Below, piece by piece: positions 51,301-58,225 of a stretch of DNA of 59,308 bases (positions are counted from its first letter, which is position 1; every line of letters begins with the position of its first letter). The notes beneath the pieces are model-generated. The model was not told the DNA's origin and searched no databases. It was given only the letters and a program-made list of their open reading frames with translations. The translations under genes and the position numbers were made by a program. This DNA comes from Planctomyces sp. SH-PL62 (GTDB lineage Bacteria > Planctomycetota > Planctomycetia > Planctomycetales > Planctomycetaceae): contig CAMDEA010000029.1 in assembly GCA_945893045.1 (NCBI GenBank), positions 1 to 59,308 on the forward strand. Reading direction: 5' to 3'.

Positions 51301-51991
51301 CGGCGACACGATCAAAGTCCCCGATGACACGAATCCCAAAGCGACTCTGCGGATCGCGGGGATGCTCGACAGCAGCGTCTTTCAAGGCGTGCTGCTGATG
51401 TCCGAGGAGAACTTTCGCAACGTCTTCCCGGAGCAAGCCGGCTTCCGCTACTTCCTGATCGGCGACCGGCGTTTTGAGAAAGATGGCCGAGCGTTCTCGA
51501 AAGCCGAGGCGCGCGAACTGTCTGACCTCTTGGAGACCGGCCTCGCGCCCTATGGCTTCGACGTCGAGCCGATCGGCGATCGCCTGGCGAATTTCCTGGC
51601 GGTGCAGAACACCTACTTGAGCACGTTTCAAACGCTCGGCGGCTTGGGCCTGCTGCTGGGGACGTTTGGTCTCGGCACGGTCATGCTGCGAAACGTCATC
51701 GAACGCCGCGCCGAGTTGGCATTGCTCCGCGCGGTCGGCTTCAAGCCATCGTCCATCCGCAGTCTGGTGCTGTTCGAGAATGCGTTTTTGCTGGCGTGCG
51801 GATTGGTGATCGGCACGGCCTCGGCGCTGCTCGCGATGCTGCCGCACTTGCTGAGCACCGGAGCCGACGTGCCGTGGCTGTCGGGAGCGGGCTTGCTGGC
51901 AGGCATCTTCGGAGTCGGCCTCTTAGCGGCGACCGGCGCGACGCTGGAAGCAGTGCGGACACCGATCGTGGCGACGTTGCGCGGCGAATGA
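48314..51991 (+). CDS. FtsX-like ABC transporter permease, about 1225 aa
   Basis: Large MacB/FtsX-type permease: an N-terminal membrane helix (AHIAVAIGVVVAAMVIGGALIVG) followed by a long extracytoplasmic domain, a first set of membrane helices near residues 600-760 (FIGFSFFMILSGLMLISLLVR...GLLSAIGFSPSRIGRVLLLEQ), a second extracytoplasmic domain, and a final FtsX block (1100-1220, ERRAELALLRAVGFKPSSIRSLVLFENAFL). No ATPase gene is adjacent. The start is uncertain: 48314 and 48326 give a family-like N-terminus; 48209 overlaps the upstream stop but translates a palindrome. A REP doublet (49206-49269) and an A/T-rich repeat (near 49575) are read in frame in the first periplasmic domain. Confidence 0.88.
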   Translation: MPDIMTARFSTRQLLSRSLRHHSRAHIAVAIGVVVAAMVIGGALIVGDSVRDSLRLLTHYRLNAVDHALVSHRFFREESVAALRQQPGFAEHYSGEAPALVFPASLERNADRRTRAAGVTLYGGDERLWEGTLDFRDTPPPTSDGVVLNSKLAEELRAAPGDDISVWVELPVTIPRDTLLGGQEQPSSQELRLKVDAVLPADVAAGRFSLQPSQQFPKVAFVNLQALQKALDLEAAGPSKLSPQGKLARVNALFVRARGVGRGHGVQAVESAQELTRMFRASLTLDDLHLRLMPNDRRRLGLRPDPAETDRVGTESQPTSYVSFESERMILEDALAMTAEQVAAKLNMPASPVLAYLTNEISLVGDETGKKFSMYSIVAGVPEPSQLAAPFGPLATQPLGKDGVLLSEWLAKDFGLTAADLKSEISNLKSQIPKIRVKYHQVGSKGELPEEEQTFEVRGILPLDGMLAGDPGLTPTVPGITDAKTFNDWKQPFPMQISRVTKRDDYYWAKYGPAPKAFFDLDAARGWWSSRYGSATSLRLGAADGQSLEESTKKFESDFLKALPMDSVGLSIQPVKFQGLQAASGTTDFSGLFIGFSFFMILSGLMLISLLVRLGIERRASEIGLLSAIGFSPSRIGRVLLLEQFSVVLIGAVIGIVAAVGYAGLLIYGLRTLWVGAVGTTELRLSVQPTSLIIGFVATLLAASLSAWWGLRGLRKLSPRELLAGLTELTERDEARAARRTRLRRFASRLLLLSVTIIAVVVAFGMPAKEAFSGLSWSTVLFFVVGMSTLSSAICAFAAWLDGDRFVSIIGSGQVALLRLSLRNATRQRRRSLLSLALIASASFLLVAVAAGRRNPAVETPDWNSGNGGFLLVAESATPLIHDLSTAKGRNKLDLRANSTEGLTPPAGLLESMTVASFRVRPGENASCLNLYQTRVPMILGVPKEFFTVWSERFKFINAPRMKAGPWVLLEKPDADNAIPVFGDMNTLMYSLHKGVGDTIKVPDDTNPKATLRIAGMLDSSVFQGVLLMSEENFRNVFPEQAGFRYFLIGDRRFEKDGRAFSKAEARELSDLLETGLAPYGFDVEPIGDRLANFLAVQNTYLSTFQTLGGLGLLLGTFGLGTVMLRNVIERRAELALLRAVGFKPSSIRSLVLFENAFLLACGLVIGTASALLAMLPHLLSTGADVPWLSGAGLLAGIFGVGLLAATGATLEAVRTPIVATLRGE
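49206..49269. repeat. REP doublet inserted in frame inside the FtsX-like gene
   Basis: GTAG GTTGGGACTCCGTCCCGA, spacer, TCGGGACGGAGTCCCAAC CTAC (64 bp). It encodes RRLGLRPDP...VGTESQPT in the first extracytoplasmic domain. Confidence 0.9.
49575..49616 (+). repeat. A/T-rich direct repeat read in frame in the permease gene
   Basis: Three near-copies of TCAAATCTGAAATC/TCAAATTTGAAATC, translated as LKSEISNLKSQIP. A similar motif occurs as an inverted repeat at 33892-34004 and as a short copy near 42522-42552. Confidence 0.7.
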
Positions 51992-52030
51992 ACGGCGCTG
52001 TTTGGTGAGCAGTTGGTTGTTATCTCAAAT

Positions 52031-52858
52031 TCAAACACTCGCACCGAGTTCTCGTCGCAAAGCTTCAAAGCGTTCGGTGAGTTGCGAAAGGGCTTGCTCG
52101 GTCACGGTCAATCGCCCGCTGAGTTCGCTGTTGGCCGTTTGCATCGCCACCAGCATCCGTTCGAGCATGGCGGCACGAGACTCGGAAATCAGCGCGGACG
52201 AAGCCTCCGGCGAATTGGAAAATCGTTCCAACGGGATGGACGTGTTCTTGCGATAGAGTCCCGATTCGGTGCTGACCACTTCAGCGACTTCGCTCGTGTG
52301 AGACCAATTGCCGGCCGCCAGCGTCTTGCCTTCATCGGGCTTGTAGAAGTTGTGATCGACCTCCACCCCGCGAACGTCGAGCGGGCCGTTGGCTTGGACA
52401 TAGCCCGCCGCTTGCAGCGCCTTCAATTCGTCTCGCAATTGTTCCAGCGTCGGGATGTCGTGCATCCGGCTGGCTCGCGTACGCAGGTCGCCGACCGATT
52501 GCCGGCCGCGCAGCCACAGCTCGGTCATGATCGCCAGTTGGGCTTCGTTGAACGGGAACCGCTTGCGAGCATAGTGCCGATACCGCTCGGTGCGGCCCGA
52601 TTCGGTATGCACGACGGCGGCCAGTCCCAGCTCGCGCAGTTGATCGACTGCGCGCGTGACGTCGTCTTCGGACGACTCGGTCAGCGGCGCGCGGTTGTTC
52701 TTCTGATTGCAGCCGGTCGTCAGTGCTTTGAGCGTCAGCGGGTAATACTCCGGCGTGGTGATCCCCTTTTCGATCAGCACGCCGAGCACTCGCCGCTGCG
52801 ACTTGCTGAGCACTTTGATCGGCGGGAGTTGATCGGCGGCGGCGTTGATGTCGGACAT
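52031..52858 (-). CDS. YceH family (DUF480) protein, 275 aa
   Basis: Conserved winged-helix-like protein of unknown function. The family signature is clear: LSKSQRRVLGVLIEKGITTPEYYPLTLKALTTGCNQKNNRAP, then VTRAVDQLRELGLAAVV and KRFPFNEAQLAIMTELWLRGRQSVGDLRTRASRMHDI. A coiled C-terminus (about 215-275) is longer than in the enterobacterial protein and is rich in Leu and Glu. It is convergent with the permease gene (40 bp gap). The gap upstream (52859-53268) holds repeats. Confidence 0.92.
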   Translation of the reverse strand: MSDINAAADQLPPIKVLSKSQRRVLGVLIEKGITTPEYYPLTLKALTTGCNQKNNRAPLTESSEDDVTRAVDQLRELGLAAVVHTESGRTERYRHYARKRFPFNEAQLAIMTELWLRGRQSVGDLRTRASRMHDIPTLEQLRDELKALQAAGYVQANGPLDVRGVEVDHNFYKPDEGKTLAAGNWSHTSEVAEVVSTESGLYRKNTSIPLERFSNSPEASSALISESRAAMLERMLVAMQTANSELSGRLTVTEQALSQLTERFEALRRELGASV

Positions 52859-52873
52859 GCGCGGTTCCAGACG

Positions 52874-52940
52874 TAATGACGAATGACGAAGTACCCAATG
52901 ACGAAAGAATGACGAAAGAATGACGAATCTCGAATGACGA
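52874..52940. repeat. clustered AATGACGAA direct repeats
   Basis: Six copies of AATGACGAA, some sharing bases, between the YceH gene and a long inverted repeat; spacing is irregular. Confidence 0.75.
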
Positions 52941-53012
52941 ATCTATCGAGGAGCTGACTTTCGACTCGTCGTTCGAGCAATTGAATGCTGACGGCGAAGC
53001 GGACGAGAAGGA

Positions 53013-53129
53013 GGTGAAAAATCGTTGGGTGAAAAAATGAGGAGAGCGCAAACGCGAAAACTTGAAGGAGCACCTATTAAAGTTCTGGCGGCCATTGGTG
53101 CTTCATTTTTAACCCCGCAATTTTTCACC
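53013..53129. repeat. long inverted repeat upstream of the sulfate adenylyltransferase gene
   Basis: GGTGAAAAATCGTTGGGTGA...AAATGA pairs imperfectly with TCATTTTTAACCCCGCAATT...TTTCACC. The 60 bp interior contains a second weak palindrome. With the preceding direct repeats it accounts for the 52859-53268 gap; I see no gene there. Confidence 0.75.
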
Positions 53130-53268
53130 TTCTTCGCGATGCTGTGTCCCGCCCGCTCGGTGCGTCATTTTACCGCGTCCCATCGGGTTGACGTCCGCGC
53201 CGGGGTTCCCCTACTTTCCCGCCCGCTTTCAAGGTCCACGTAACCGCTTTTTAGAGGTGACTCGCGCA

Positions 53269-54528
53269 ATGGCTGATCTGATTCTTCCGCATGGTGGTTT
53301 GTCCGAGCCGGTGTGCCGGACGGTCTCGAATGATGAAATCGCGAGCTTCCAAGCCGAAGCTGCAACACTCCCCAAAGTTCCCGTGTCGAGCGCCGATCTG
53401 TCGTCGGTCTATCGCTTCGGAGACGGCACCCTCAGCCCGCTGACCGGGCCGATGAACTCGGCGACGTACAATCGCGTGCTCGATGAATCGGTGATCGAAC
53501 ACAACGGCAAACTCTTCGCCTGGACGATTCCGATTTCGTTCCCGATCACCGCCGAGCTGGCCAAGACGATCAAGGCGGGACAGAAGGTCGCGCTGACCAA
53601 TCCCAACGGCGATGTGGTCGCGACGCTCGATGTCAACGATGTCTTTGCTTGGCCGAAACTGAAGTATCTCCAGTCGGTCTATCTGACGAATCGCATCGAC
53701 CATCCCGGCGCGGACATGGTCATCAAGGGCGAGGCGGACAAGTCGCACCTGATCGGTGGCGAGATTCGTGTTCTCCCGCAGCCAAAGAATGCGTCGTTCG
53801 GCAAGTATGTGCTGACGCCGCGTGAAGTCCGCAAGCTGCTGACGACCAAAGGCTGGAACGCGGTCGTCGCGTTTCAGACACGCAACCCGCTGCACCGTGC
53901 TCACGAGTACGCGCTGGTTTACGGTCTCGAAACACTGCTGCGCGAGGGACTCAACGCCGGCGCGTGCTTGAACCCGCTCATCGGCGAAGTCAAAGGGGAC
54001 GACGTCAACGCCGAGATTCGGATGCAGACCTATGAGAAGCTGGTCACCGACCGCTCACTGGGCGATGGCGACAGCGATCAATCGCTCTGGGGACCGCGTA
54101 ACGAATCGGTGCCGGATCGAGTCGTGCTGCTCGGCCTCGACATCAAGATGTTCTACGGTGGCCCGAAGGAAGCGGTGATGCACGGCATCTACCGCCAAAA
54201 CATGGGCTACACGCACCTGGTCATCGGCCGCAAACACGCCGACGCACCGTATGCCAACGGCGAGTCCATCTGGGGTGACTTCGACGCTCAGGAGATTTTC
54301 AAGAAGCTCGGCGGCGACCTGAAGATCAAGACGGTCAACGTCGGCTTCGCGGCGTACTACGAATCGGCCGGTCGCGTCGATCTGATGGAACGCCACAAAG
54401 ACGAGAAGCCCTGGTCCATCAGCGGCAAAGACATCCGCGCCACATTGCTGAAGGGCGAGTTGGTCGATGGCCGCATCATGCGTCCCAGCACCAGCAAGAT
54501 TCTCAGCGCGGCGATGAAGGTCGGCTGA
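53269..54528 (+). CDS. sat: sulfate adenylyltransferase, 419 aa
   Basis: Makes APS from sulfate and ATP (dissimilatory or assimilatory). It is the monomeric ATP sulfurylase type, with a PUA-like N-terminal domain ([29 protein letters not shown]) and the catalytic core [18 protein letters not shown]: QxRN at 203-206 and HxxH at 209-212. Further on, GAC-N-PL-GEVKGDD and [26 protein letters not shown] (normally GRDHA; Lys replaces Asp here). The start is at 53269, preceded by AGAGG. No APS reductase or kinase gene is nearby. Confidence 0.94.
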   Translation: MADLILPHGGLSEPVCRTVSNDEIASFQAEAATLPKVPVSSADLSSVYRFGDGTLSPLTGPMNSATYNRVLDESVIEHNGKLFAWTIPISFPITAELAKTIKAGQKVALTNPNGDVVATLDVNDVFAWPKLKYLQSVYLTNRIDHPGADMVIKGEADKSHLIGGEIRVLPQPKNASFGKYVLTPREVRKLLTTKGWNAVVAFQTRNPLHRAHEYALVYGLETLLREGLNAGACLNPLIGEVKGDDVNAEIRMQTYEKLVTDRSLGDGDSDQSLWGPRNESVPDRVVLLGLDIKMFYGGPKEAVMHGIYRQNMGYTHLVIGRKHADAPYANGESIWGDFDAQEIFKKLGGDLKIKTVNVGFAAYYESAGRVDLMERHKDEKPWSISGKDIRATLLKGELVDGRIMRPSTSKILSAAMKVG

Positions 54529-54532
54529 GGTT

Positions 54533-54604
54533 GTAGGTTGGGCACTCTTGCCCGACCACGATCGCTCACTCGACCACGAGGACGGACAAGAGTGTCCATC
54601 CTAC
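54533..54604. repeat. REP doublet, GGGCACTCTTGCCC family
   Basis: GTAG GTTGGGCACTCTTGCCCGAC, spacer, GGACAAGAGTGTCCATC CTAC. The left and right stems differ but keep the shape. It begins 5 bp after the sat stop codon and is followed by a terminator. Confidence 0.85.
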
Positions 54605-54613
54605 GAAACCATC

Positions 54614-54646
54614 AGCCCGACTCGCTCAACGCGAGTCGGGCTTTTT
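54614..54646 (+). terminator. rho-independent terminator after sat
   Basis: AGCCCGACTCGC, loop TCAAC, GCGAGTCGGGCT, then TTTTTCG. Confidence 0.88.
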
Positions 54647-54678
54647 CGTGCGCGTGTGACTCGCAGCCTCCTCCTCCG

Positions 54679-54720
54679 ACTCCTACTCTTACTCGAATTC
54701 GTCCGATTAAGAGTAGGAGT
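54679..54720. repeat. inverted repeat before the dehydrogenase gene
   Basis: ACTCCTACTCTTA and TTAAGAGTAGGAGT around a short loop, about 20 bp before the ribosome binding site of the downstream gene, so it might influence its translation. Confidence 0.65.
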
Positions 54721-54751
54721 AGGAAAAAGGCCCGCTCACAACGGAGGACTC

Positions 54752-55981
54752 ATGAACGCGCTCGACACCGTCAATCGCTACATCATCGAAGCGGCCACTA
54801 CCCTCAAGCTCGACGATGGTTTGATGTCGTTTCTGCTCACGCCCGACCGGCAGTTGCGGGTCGAGATTCCGATCATTCGCGACAACGGCAAGCTGCAAGT
54901 TTTCATCGGCTACCGCATTCAGCACAACGACTCGCGCGGGCCGTTCAAAGGGGGGTTGCGGTATCACCCGGAGGTCACGGACTCGGAAGTCAGCGCGCTG
55001 GCGTCGCTGATGACGTGGAAGACGGCCATCGTGGATATCCCGTTCGGCGGTGCGAAGGGTGGCATTCAGGTCGATACGAAAACGCTGTCGCTGCTGGAAC
55101 TGGAGCGGCTGACGCGACGCTTCACCGACGTGATTGATCCGATCATCGGCCCGAACATCGACATCCCCGCTCCCGACGTTGCGACGAACGAGCAGACGAT
55201 GGCGTGGATCATGGATCAATACTCGCGGCGTCACGGCTACACACCGGCGATCGTCACCGGCAAGCCGATCTCGCTGGGGGGCTCGGAAGGTCGCGGCGCG
55301 GCGACGGGGTTGGGTGTCGCCTTTGCAACTCGCGAGGCGTGCCAATCCTGCGGTATCGAGTTGAAGGGAGCACGAGTCGTCATTCAAGGTTTTGGCAAAG
55401 TGGGCACGCACACCGCGATCTCGCTGCGTGACATGGGAGCCACGATCATCGGCATCAGCGACGTGTCCGGAGGGGTCGTCAATACGCGCGGCATCGACCT
55501 GACCGAAGCGTTGCGACTGCACACGGCGACTGGCTCGATTCACGGTTTGCGGGATGGCCAATCGGTCTCGAACGCCGAACTGCTCGCAACCGAGTGCGAC
55601 GTGCTGATCCCCGCCGCACTCGAGGATGTCTTCACCGAACAGAACGCCGACTCCGTGAAAACGAGATTGATCGTCGAAGGGGCGAACGCTCCGACGACGT
55701 TCGAGGCCGACCAGATCTTTGAGCGGCGCGGCATTCACATCGTCCCTGATATCCTGGCAAACGCTGGTGGTGTGACGGTCAGCTATTTCGAATGGGTGCA
55801 GAACCTCCAGCAATTTCGCTGGGAGTTGTCCGAGGTCAATCAGCGTCTCGAACGCCGCATGGTGCAAGGCTACCACGCGATCAAAGCCAAAGCCGAAGAG
55901 CATCGCACGACGCTCCGCCGCGGCGCGTTTCTACTGGCCCTCGACCGCGTCGCCGAAGCGACCCGGCTGCGCGGTTTCTAA
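54752..55981 (+). CDS. Glu/Leu/Phe/Val dehydrogenase (glutamate dehydrogenase-like), 409 aa
   Basis: Oxidative deamination of an amino acid with NAD(P). Active-site residues are present: Lys66 in RGPFKGGLRYHPEV, Lys102 in PFGGAKGG, and Asp142 in PAPDVATNEQTMAW. The Rossmann fold begins ARVVIQGFGKVGTHTAISL and VVAEGANAPTT-like IVEGANAPTTFEAD. The size and sequence are close to glutamate dehydrogenases, but Leu dehydrogenases share all of these motifs and the substrate cannot be fixed. The ATG at 54752 has ACGGAGG upstream. It is probably monocistronic, since terminators and repeats lie on both sides. Confidence 0.93.
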   Translation: MNALDTVNRYIIEAATTLKLDDGLMSFLLTPDRQLRVEIPIIRDNGKLQVFIGYRIQHNDSRGPFKGGLRYHPEVTDSEVSALASLMTWKTAIVDIPFGGAKGGIQVDTKTLSLLELERLTRRFTDVIDPIIGPNIDIPAPDVATNEQTMAWIMDQYSRRHGYTPAIVTGKPISLGGSEGRGAATGLGVAFATREACQSCGIELKGARVVIQGFGKVGTHTAISLRDMGATIIGISDVSGGVVNTRGIDLTEALRLHTATGSIHGLRDGQSVSNAELLATECDVLIPAALEDVFTEQNADSVKTRLIVEGANAPTTFEADQIFERRGIHIVPDILANAGGVTVSYFEWVQNLQQFRWELSEVNQRLERRMVQGYHAIKAKAEEHRTTLRRGAFLLALDRVAEATRLRGF

Positions 55982-55983
55982 AC

Positions 55984-56150
55984 CTGGAGTGCTGCGGCTT
56001 GACGCAGCCCTCCATCGAATGCGGCAGCAGATTCTCTAATCCAAGCAACAGCCGTCGTGAGTGTGGAATCTCTGTGATTCATGTCGTTCAGACAGATTGA
56101 AAAACCTTGATTTGCTTGATGGAGGGCTCCGTCAAGCCGGAGCACTCCAG
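55984..56150. repeat. wide inverted repeat, CTGGAGTGC / GCACTCCAG ends
   Basis: The left arm (55984-56020) CTGGAGTGCTGCGGCTTGAC...CCATCGAATG and the right arm (56115-56150) ...CGTCAAGCCGGAGCACTCCAG are separated by about 95 bp. The GGAG / CTCC tetranucleotides sit at the outer ends, as in the REP doublets, but the spacer is much longer. It lies between the dehydrogenase and the oxidoreductase gene. Confidence 0.8.
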
Positions 56151-56159
56151 GGAAGAATC

Positions 56160-57137
56160 ATGAAAATCAAATACGGACAGATCGGTGTCGGTCACGCTCA
56201 CGCCAACAAGATGGCGGTTTATCGGCAGTCGGACGACTGGGAGGTTGTTGGCGTTGCCGAACCGGACCCGGAGTTACGTCGGAAAGCCGAAAGCGATCCG
56301 ATCTATCGCGGTCTGAAAATCATGACCAAGGAAGAGTTGCTCAACACACCGGGGCTGCAAGTGGTCGGCGTCGAGACGCGCGTCCGCGACTTACTCAACA
56401 CGGCGGAAGAGTGCGTCGCTGCCGGCAAGCATGTGCATCTCGACAAGCCGGCCGGCGAATCGCTGCCGCAGTTCAAACGGCTACTCGACGAGGCCGCGCG
56501 AAAACATCTCGTTGTGCAGATGGGCTACATGTTTCGTTACAGCCCGGCCGTTTTGATGCTTCGCGAGTTCTTGAAGAACGGCTGGCTCGGTGAGCTGCAC
56601 GAAGTCCACACGCTGATGTCAAAGGTCAGTTCCAACGGCGACCGCAAGACGATGGCCGAATATCCCGGCGGGATCATGTTTGAACTCGCCTGCCATGTGA
56701 TCGACTTGGTCATCAGCACGCTCGGCAAGCCGGACAAAGTGCATTCCTTCGCTCGGAAGTCCGGTCCGCAAGAGGACAAGCTCTTGGACAACATGCTGGC
56801 CGTGTTCGAGTACCCCAAGGCGATCGCGTCGGTCAAAGCGAGTTGCATTGAGGTGGATGGTGGCGACCGCCGGCACTTCGTCGTCTGCGGCAGCCAAGGG
56901 ACGTTTCACATCCAGCCGCTCGATGCGCCGAACGTGCGCTTCACGCTCAATCAACCGCGCGGCAAGTACGGCAAGGGCTATCAAGACGTGCGCTTCGGCA
57001 ACTTCCCGCGCTATGTTGGCGACGCGGCGGACCTCGCCAAGATTGTCCGCAATGAGAAGGCGGCGGATTACTCCTACGACCACGATTTGATCGTGCAGGA
57101 AGCGGTCTTGAAGGCGAGCGGCCGGCCGACAACGTAA
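56160..57137 (+). CDS. Gfo/Idh/MocA family oxidoreductase, 325 aa
   Basis: NAD(P)-dependent sugar-type dehydrogenase. The Rossmann motif IGVGHAHANKMAVYR, the HVHLDKPAGES motif with the expected Lys96 (family consensus EKP) and the C-terminal sheet domain (ECPYPKAIASVKAS...GGDRRHFVVCGSQGTF) are seen. A His-rich stretch (GHAHAN) lies in the nucleotide loop. The ATG at 56160 directly follows a repeat element; the longer frame upstream is repeat-derived. It is followed by RbsD/FucU, so a sugar or carboxylate pathway is possible. Confidence 0.9.
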   Translation: MKIKYGQIGVGHAHANKMAVYRQSDDWEVVGVAEPDPELRRKAESDPIYRGLKIMTKEELLNTPGLQVVGVETRVRDLLNTAEECVAAGKHVHLDKPAGESLPQFKRLLDEAARKHLVVQMGYMFRYSPAVLMLREFLKNGWLGELHEVHTLMSKVSSNGDRKTMAEYPGGIMFELACHVIDLVISTLGKPDKVHSFARKSGPQEDKLLDNMLAVFEYPKAIASVKASCIEVDGGDRRHFVVCGSQGTFHIQPLDAPNVRFTLNQPRGKYGKGYQDVRFGNFPRYVGDAADLAKIVRNEKAADYSYDHDLIVQEAVLKASGRPTT

Positions 57138-57145
57138 TTCGTTTG

Positions 57146-57246
57146 AATAAGGATTGCAGAGTAAGGAATGCAGAAGGCAAAAGTTCGGACCGGCCGTTCC
57201 GACCTCCCCTTCATCCTTCTTCAATCCTTACTCTGCAATCCTTATT
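57146..57246. repeat. TAAGGATTGCAGAGTAAGGA element, copy 1
   Basis: A 101 bp self-complementary element (ends AATAAGGATTGCAGAGTAAG and its inverse). Copy 2 at 57756-57852 is the reverse complement with a few differences. The two copies bracket the RbsD/FucU gene. Confidence 0.88.
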
Positions 57247-57283
57247 TCTCTCCCTCAGCCTCCAGGACACCGGAACGCCCCCC

Positions 57284-57730
57284 ATGCTGAAGCACACCCT
57301 GATTCATCCCGAAATCACCGCCATCCTAGCCCGTGCCGGGCATCATTCCAAAGTGCTGATCGCCGACGGCAATTATCCGGCGTCCAATACGCTTGGCCCG
57401 AACGCACAGCTTGTCAGTTTGAATCTCGCCCCCGGCATCGTGACTTGTACGCAGGTGCTCGAAGCGTTGCTCACCGCGCTGCCGATCGAGGCCGCGAACA
57501 CGATGGGCATTCCGGCCGACGACCCCTACGCGCTCAAGGGCGATCCGCCGATCTGGGCCGAGTACCGTTCGATCCTGACCGGCGCGGGCCTGTCGCTTCC
57601 GTTGCAGCCGATCCCGAAGTGGGATTTTTATGATGCGGTCGCCTCACGCGATCATGTGCTGACGATTCAAACCGCTGACCAGCGCTTGTGGGCCAATCTG
57701 CTGCTGACTATTGGCGTTCGCCAGCCGTGA
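57284..57730 (+). CDS. RbsD/FucU family protein, 148 aa
   Basis: Sugar mutarotase family: anomer interconversion of ribose, fucose or similar. The core GHHSKVLIADGNYP carries the expected His20/His21 and Asp28, and the C-terminal VLTIQTADQRLWANLLLTIGV resembles the RbsD end (TGE-x-x-x-YANxIL), although it is variant here. The length fits FucU. The start at 57284 is the first ATG of the domain; the upstream frame translates one of the flanking repeats. It is immediately downstream of a Gfo/Idh/MocA oxidoreductase and probably cotranscribed with it. Confidence 0.88.
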   Translation: MLKHTLIHPEITAILARAGHHSKVLIADGNYPASNTLGPNAQLVSLNLAPGIVTCTQVLEALLTALPIEAANTMGIPADDPYALKGDPPIWAEYRSILTGAGLSLPLQPIPKWDFYDAVASRDHVLTIQTADQRLWANLLLTIGVRQP

Positions 57731-57755
57731 ATCGCTGATGCTGAAAGCGGTCCAG

Positions 57756-57852
57756 TAAGGATTGCAGAGTAAGGATTGAAGAAGGAAGAAGGGGAGGTCG
57801 GAGCGGCACGTCCGAACTTTTGCCTTCGTCAATCCTTATTCTGCAATCCTTA
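57756..57852. repeat. TAAGGATTGCAGAGTAAGGA element, copy 2 (inverted)
   Basis: The inverted near-copy of 57146-57246, in the 496 bp gap after the RbsD/FucU gene. The rest of that gap holds a terminator (57861-57902) and further hairpins (57982-58192); I see no gene there. Confidence 0.88.
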
Positions 57853-57860
57853 TTTCCGTC

Positions 57861-57902
57861 ATAAAAACAAAGCGACCCGGTCTGACCGCCAGACCGGGTC
57901 GC
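57861..57902 (-). terminator. strong hairpin terminator reading leftward
   Basis: GCGACCCGGTCTG and CAGACCGGGTCGC with a 5-base loop. On the minus strand the stem is followed by TTTGTTTTTATG. It would end transcription from the RTX gene, although that gene stops 324 bp earlier. Confidence 0.7.
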
Positions 57903-57981
57903 CCGAAGGAGAGCTGCGAACGATGCGTTCGGCGGACGTCACTGCCGCACGACTCGTCCCGCTCTTTGGAGTATTGATGAC

Positions 57982-58192
57982 TCCGGCTTGGCCCCAACGG
58001 GGACTGACTCGATAGCCCAGGGCAACGCCCTGGGTGAGAGAAATACCAACCGGAGGTAAGCCCCCACGGGGCGCAACTTGCACGGCATCCGTTCGAGTTG
58101 CGCCCCTTCAGGGCTGAAAACTTTTGCTTGCATCGCCAACCCAGGGCGATGCCCTGGGCTTTCGAGTAACGCCCCCTTTGGGGCTGACAACC
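57982..58192. repeat. cluster of GC-rich hairpins, CCCAGGGCRAYGCCCTGGG type
   Basis: GCCCAGGGC-aac-GCCCTGGG (58016-58035) and CCCAGGGC-gat-GCCCTGGGC (58140-58159) flank GGGGCGCAACT / AGTTGCGCCCC arms (58068-58106). Further short hairpins with a GGGGC motif lie at both edges. The cluster as a whole is an inverted structure centred near 58087. Confidence 0.75.
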
Positions 58193-58225
58193 AAGACGAT
58201 GGTGACACCCAGTTTCAGAATCGCC

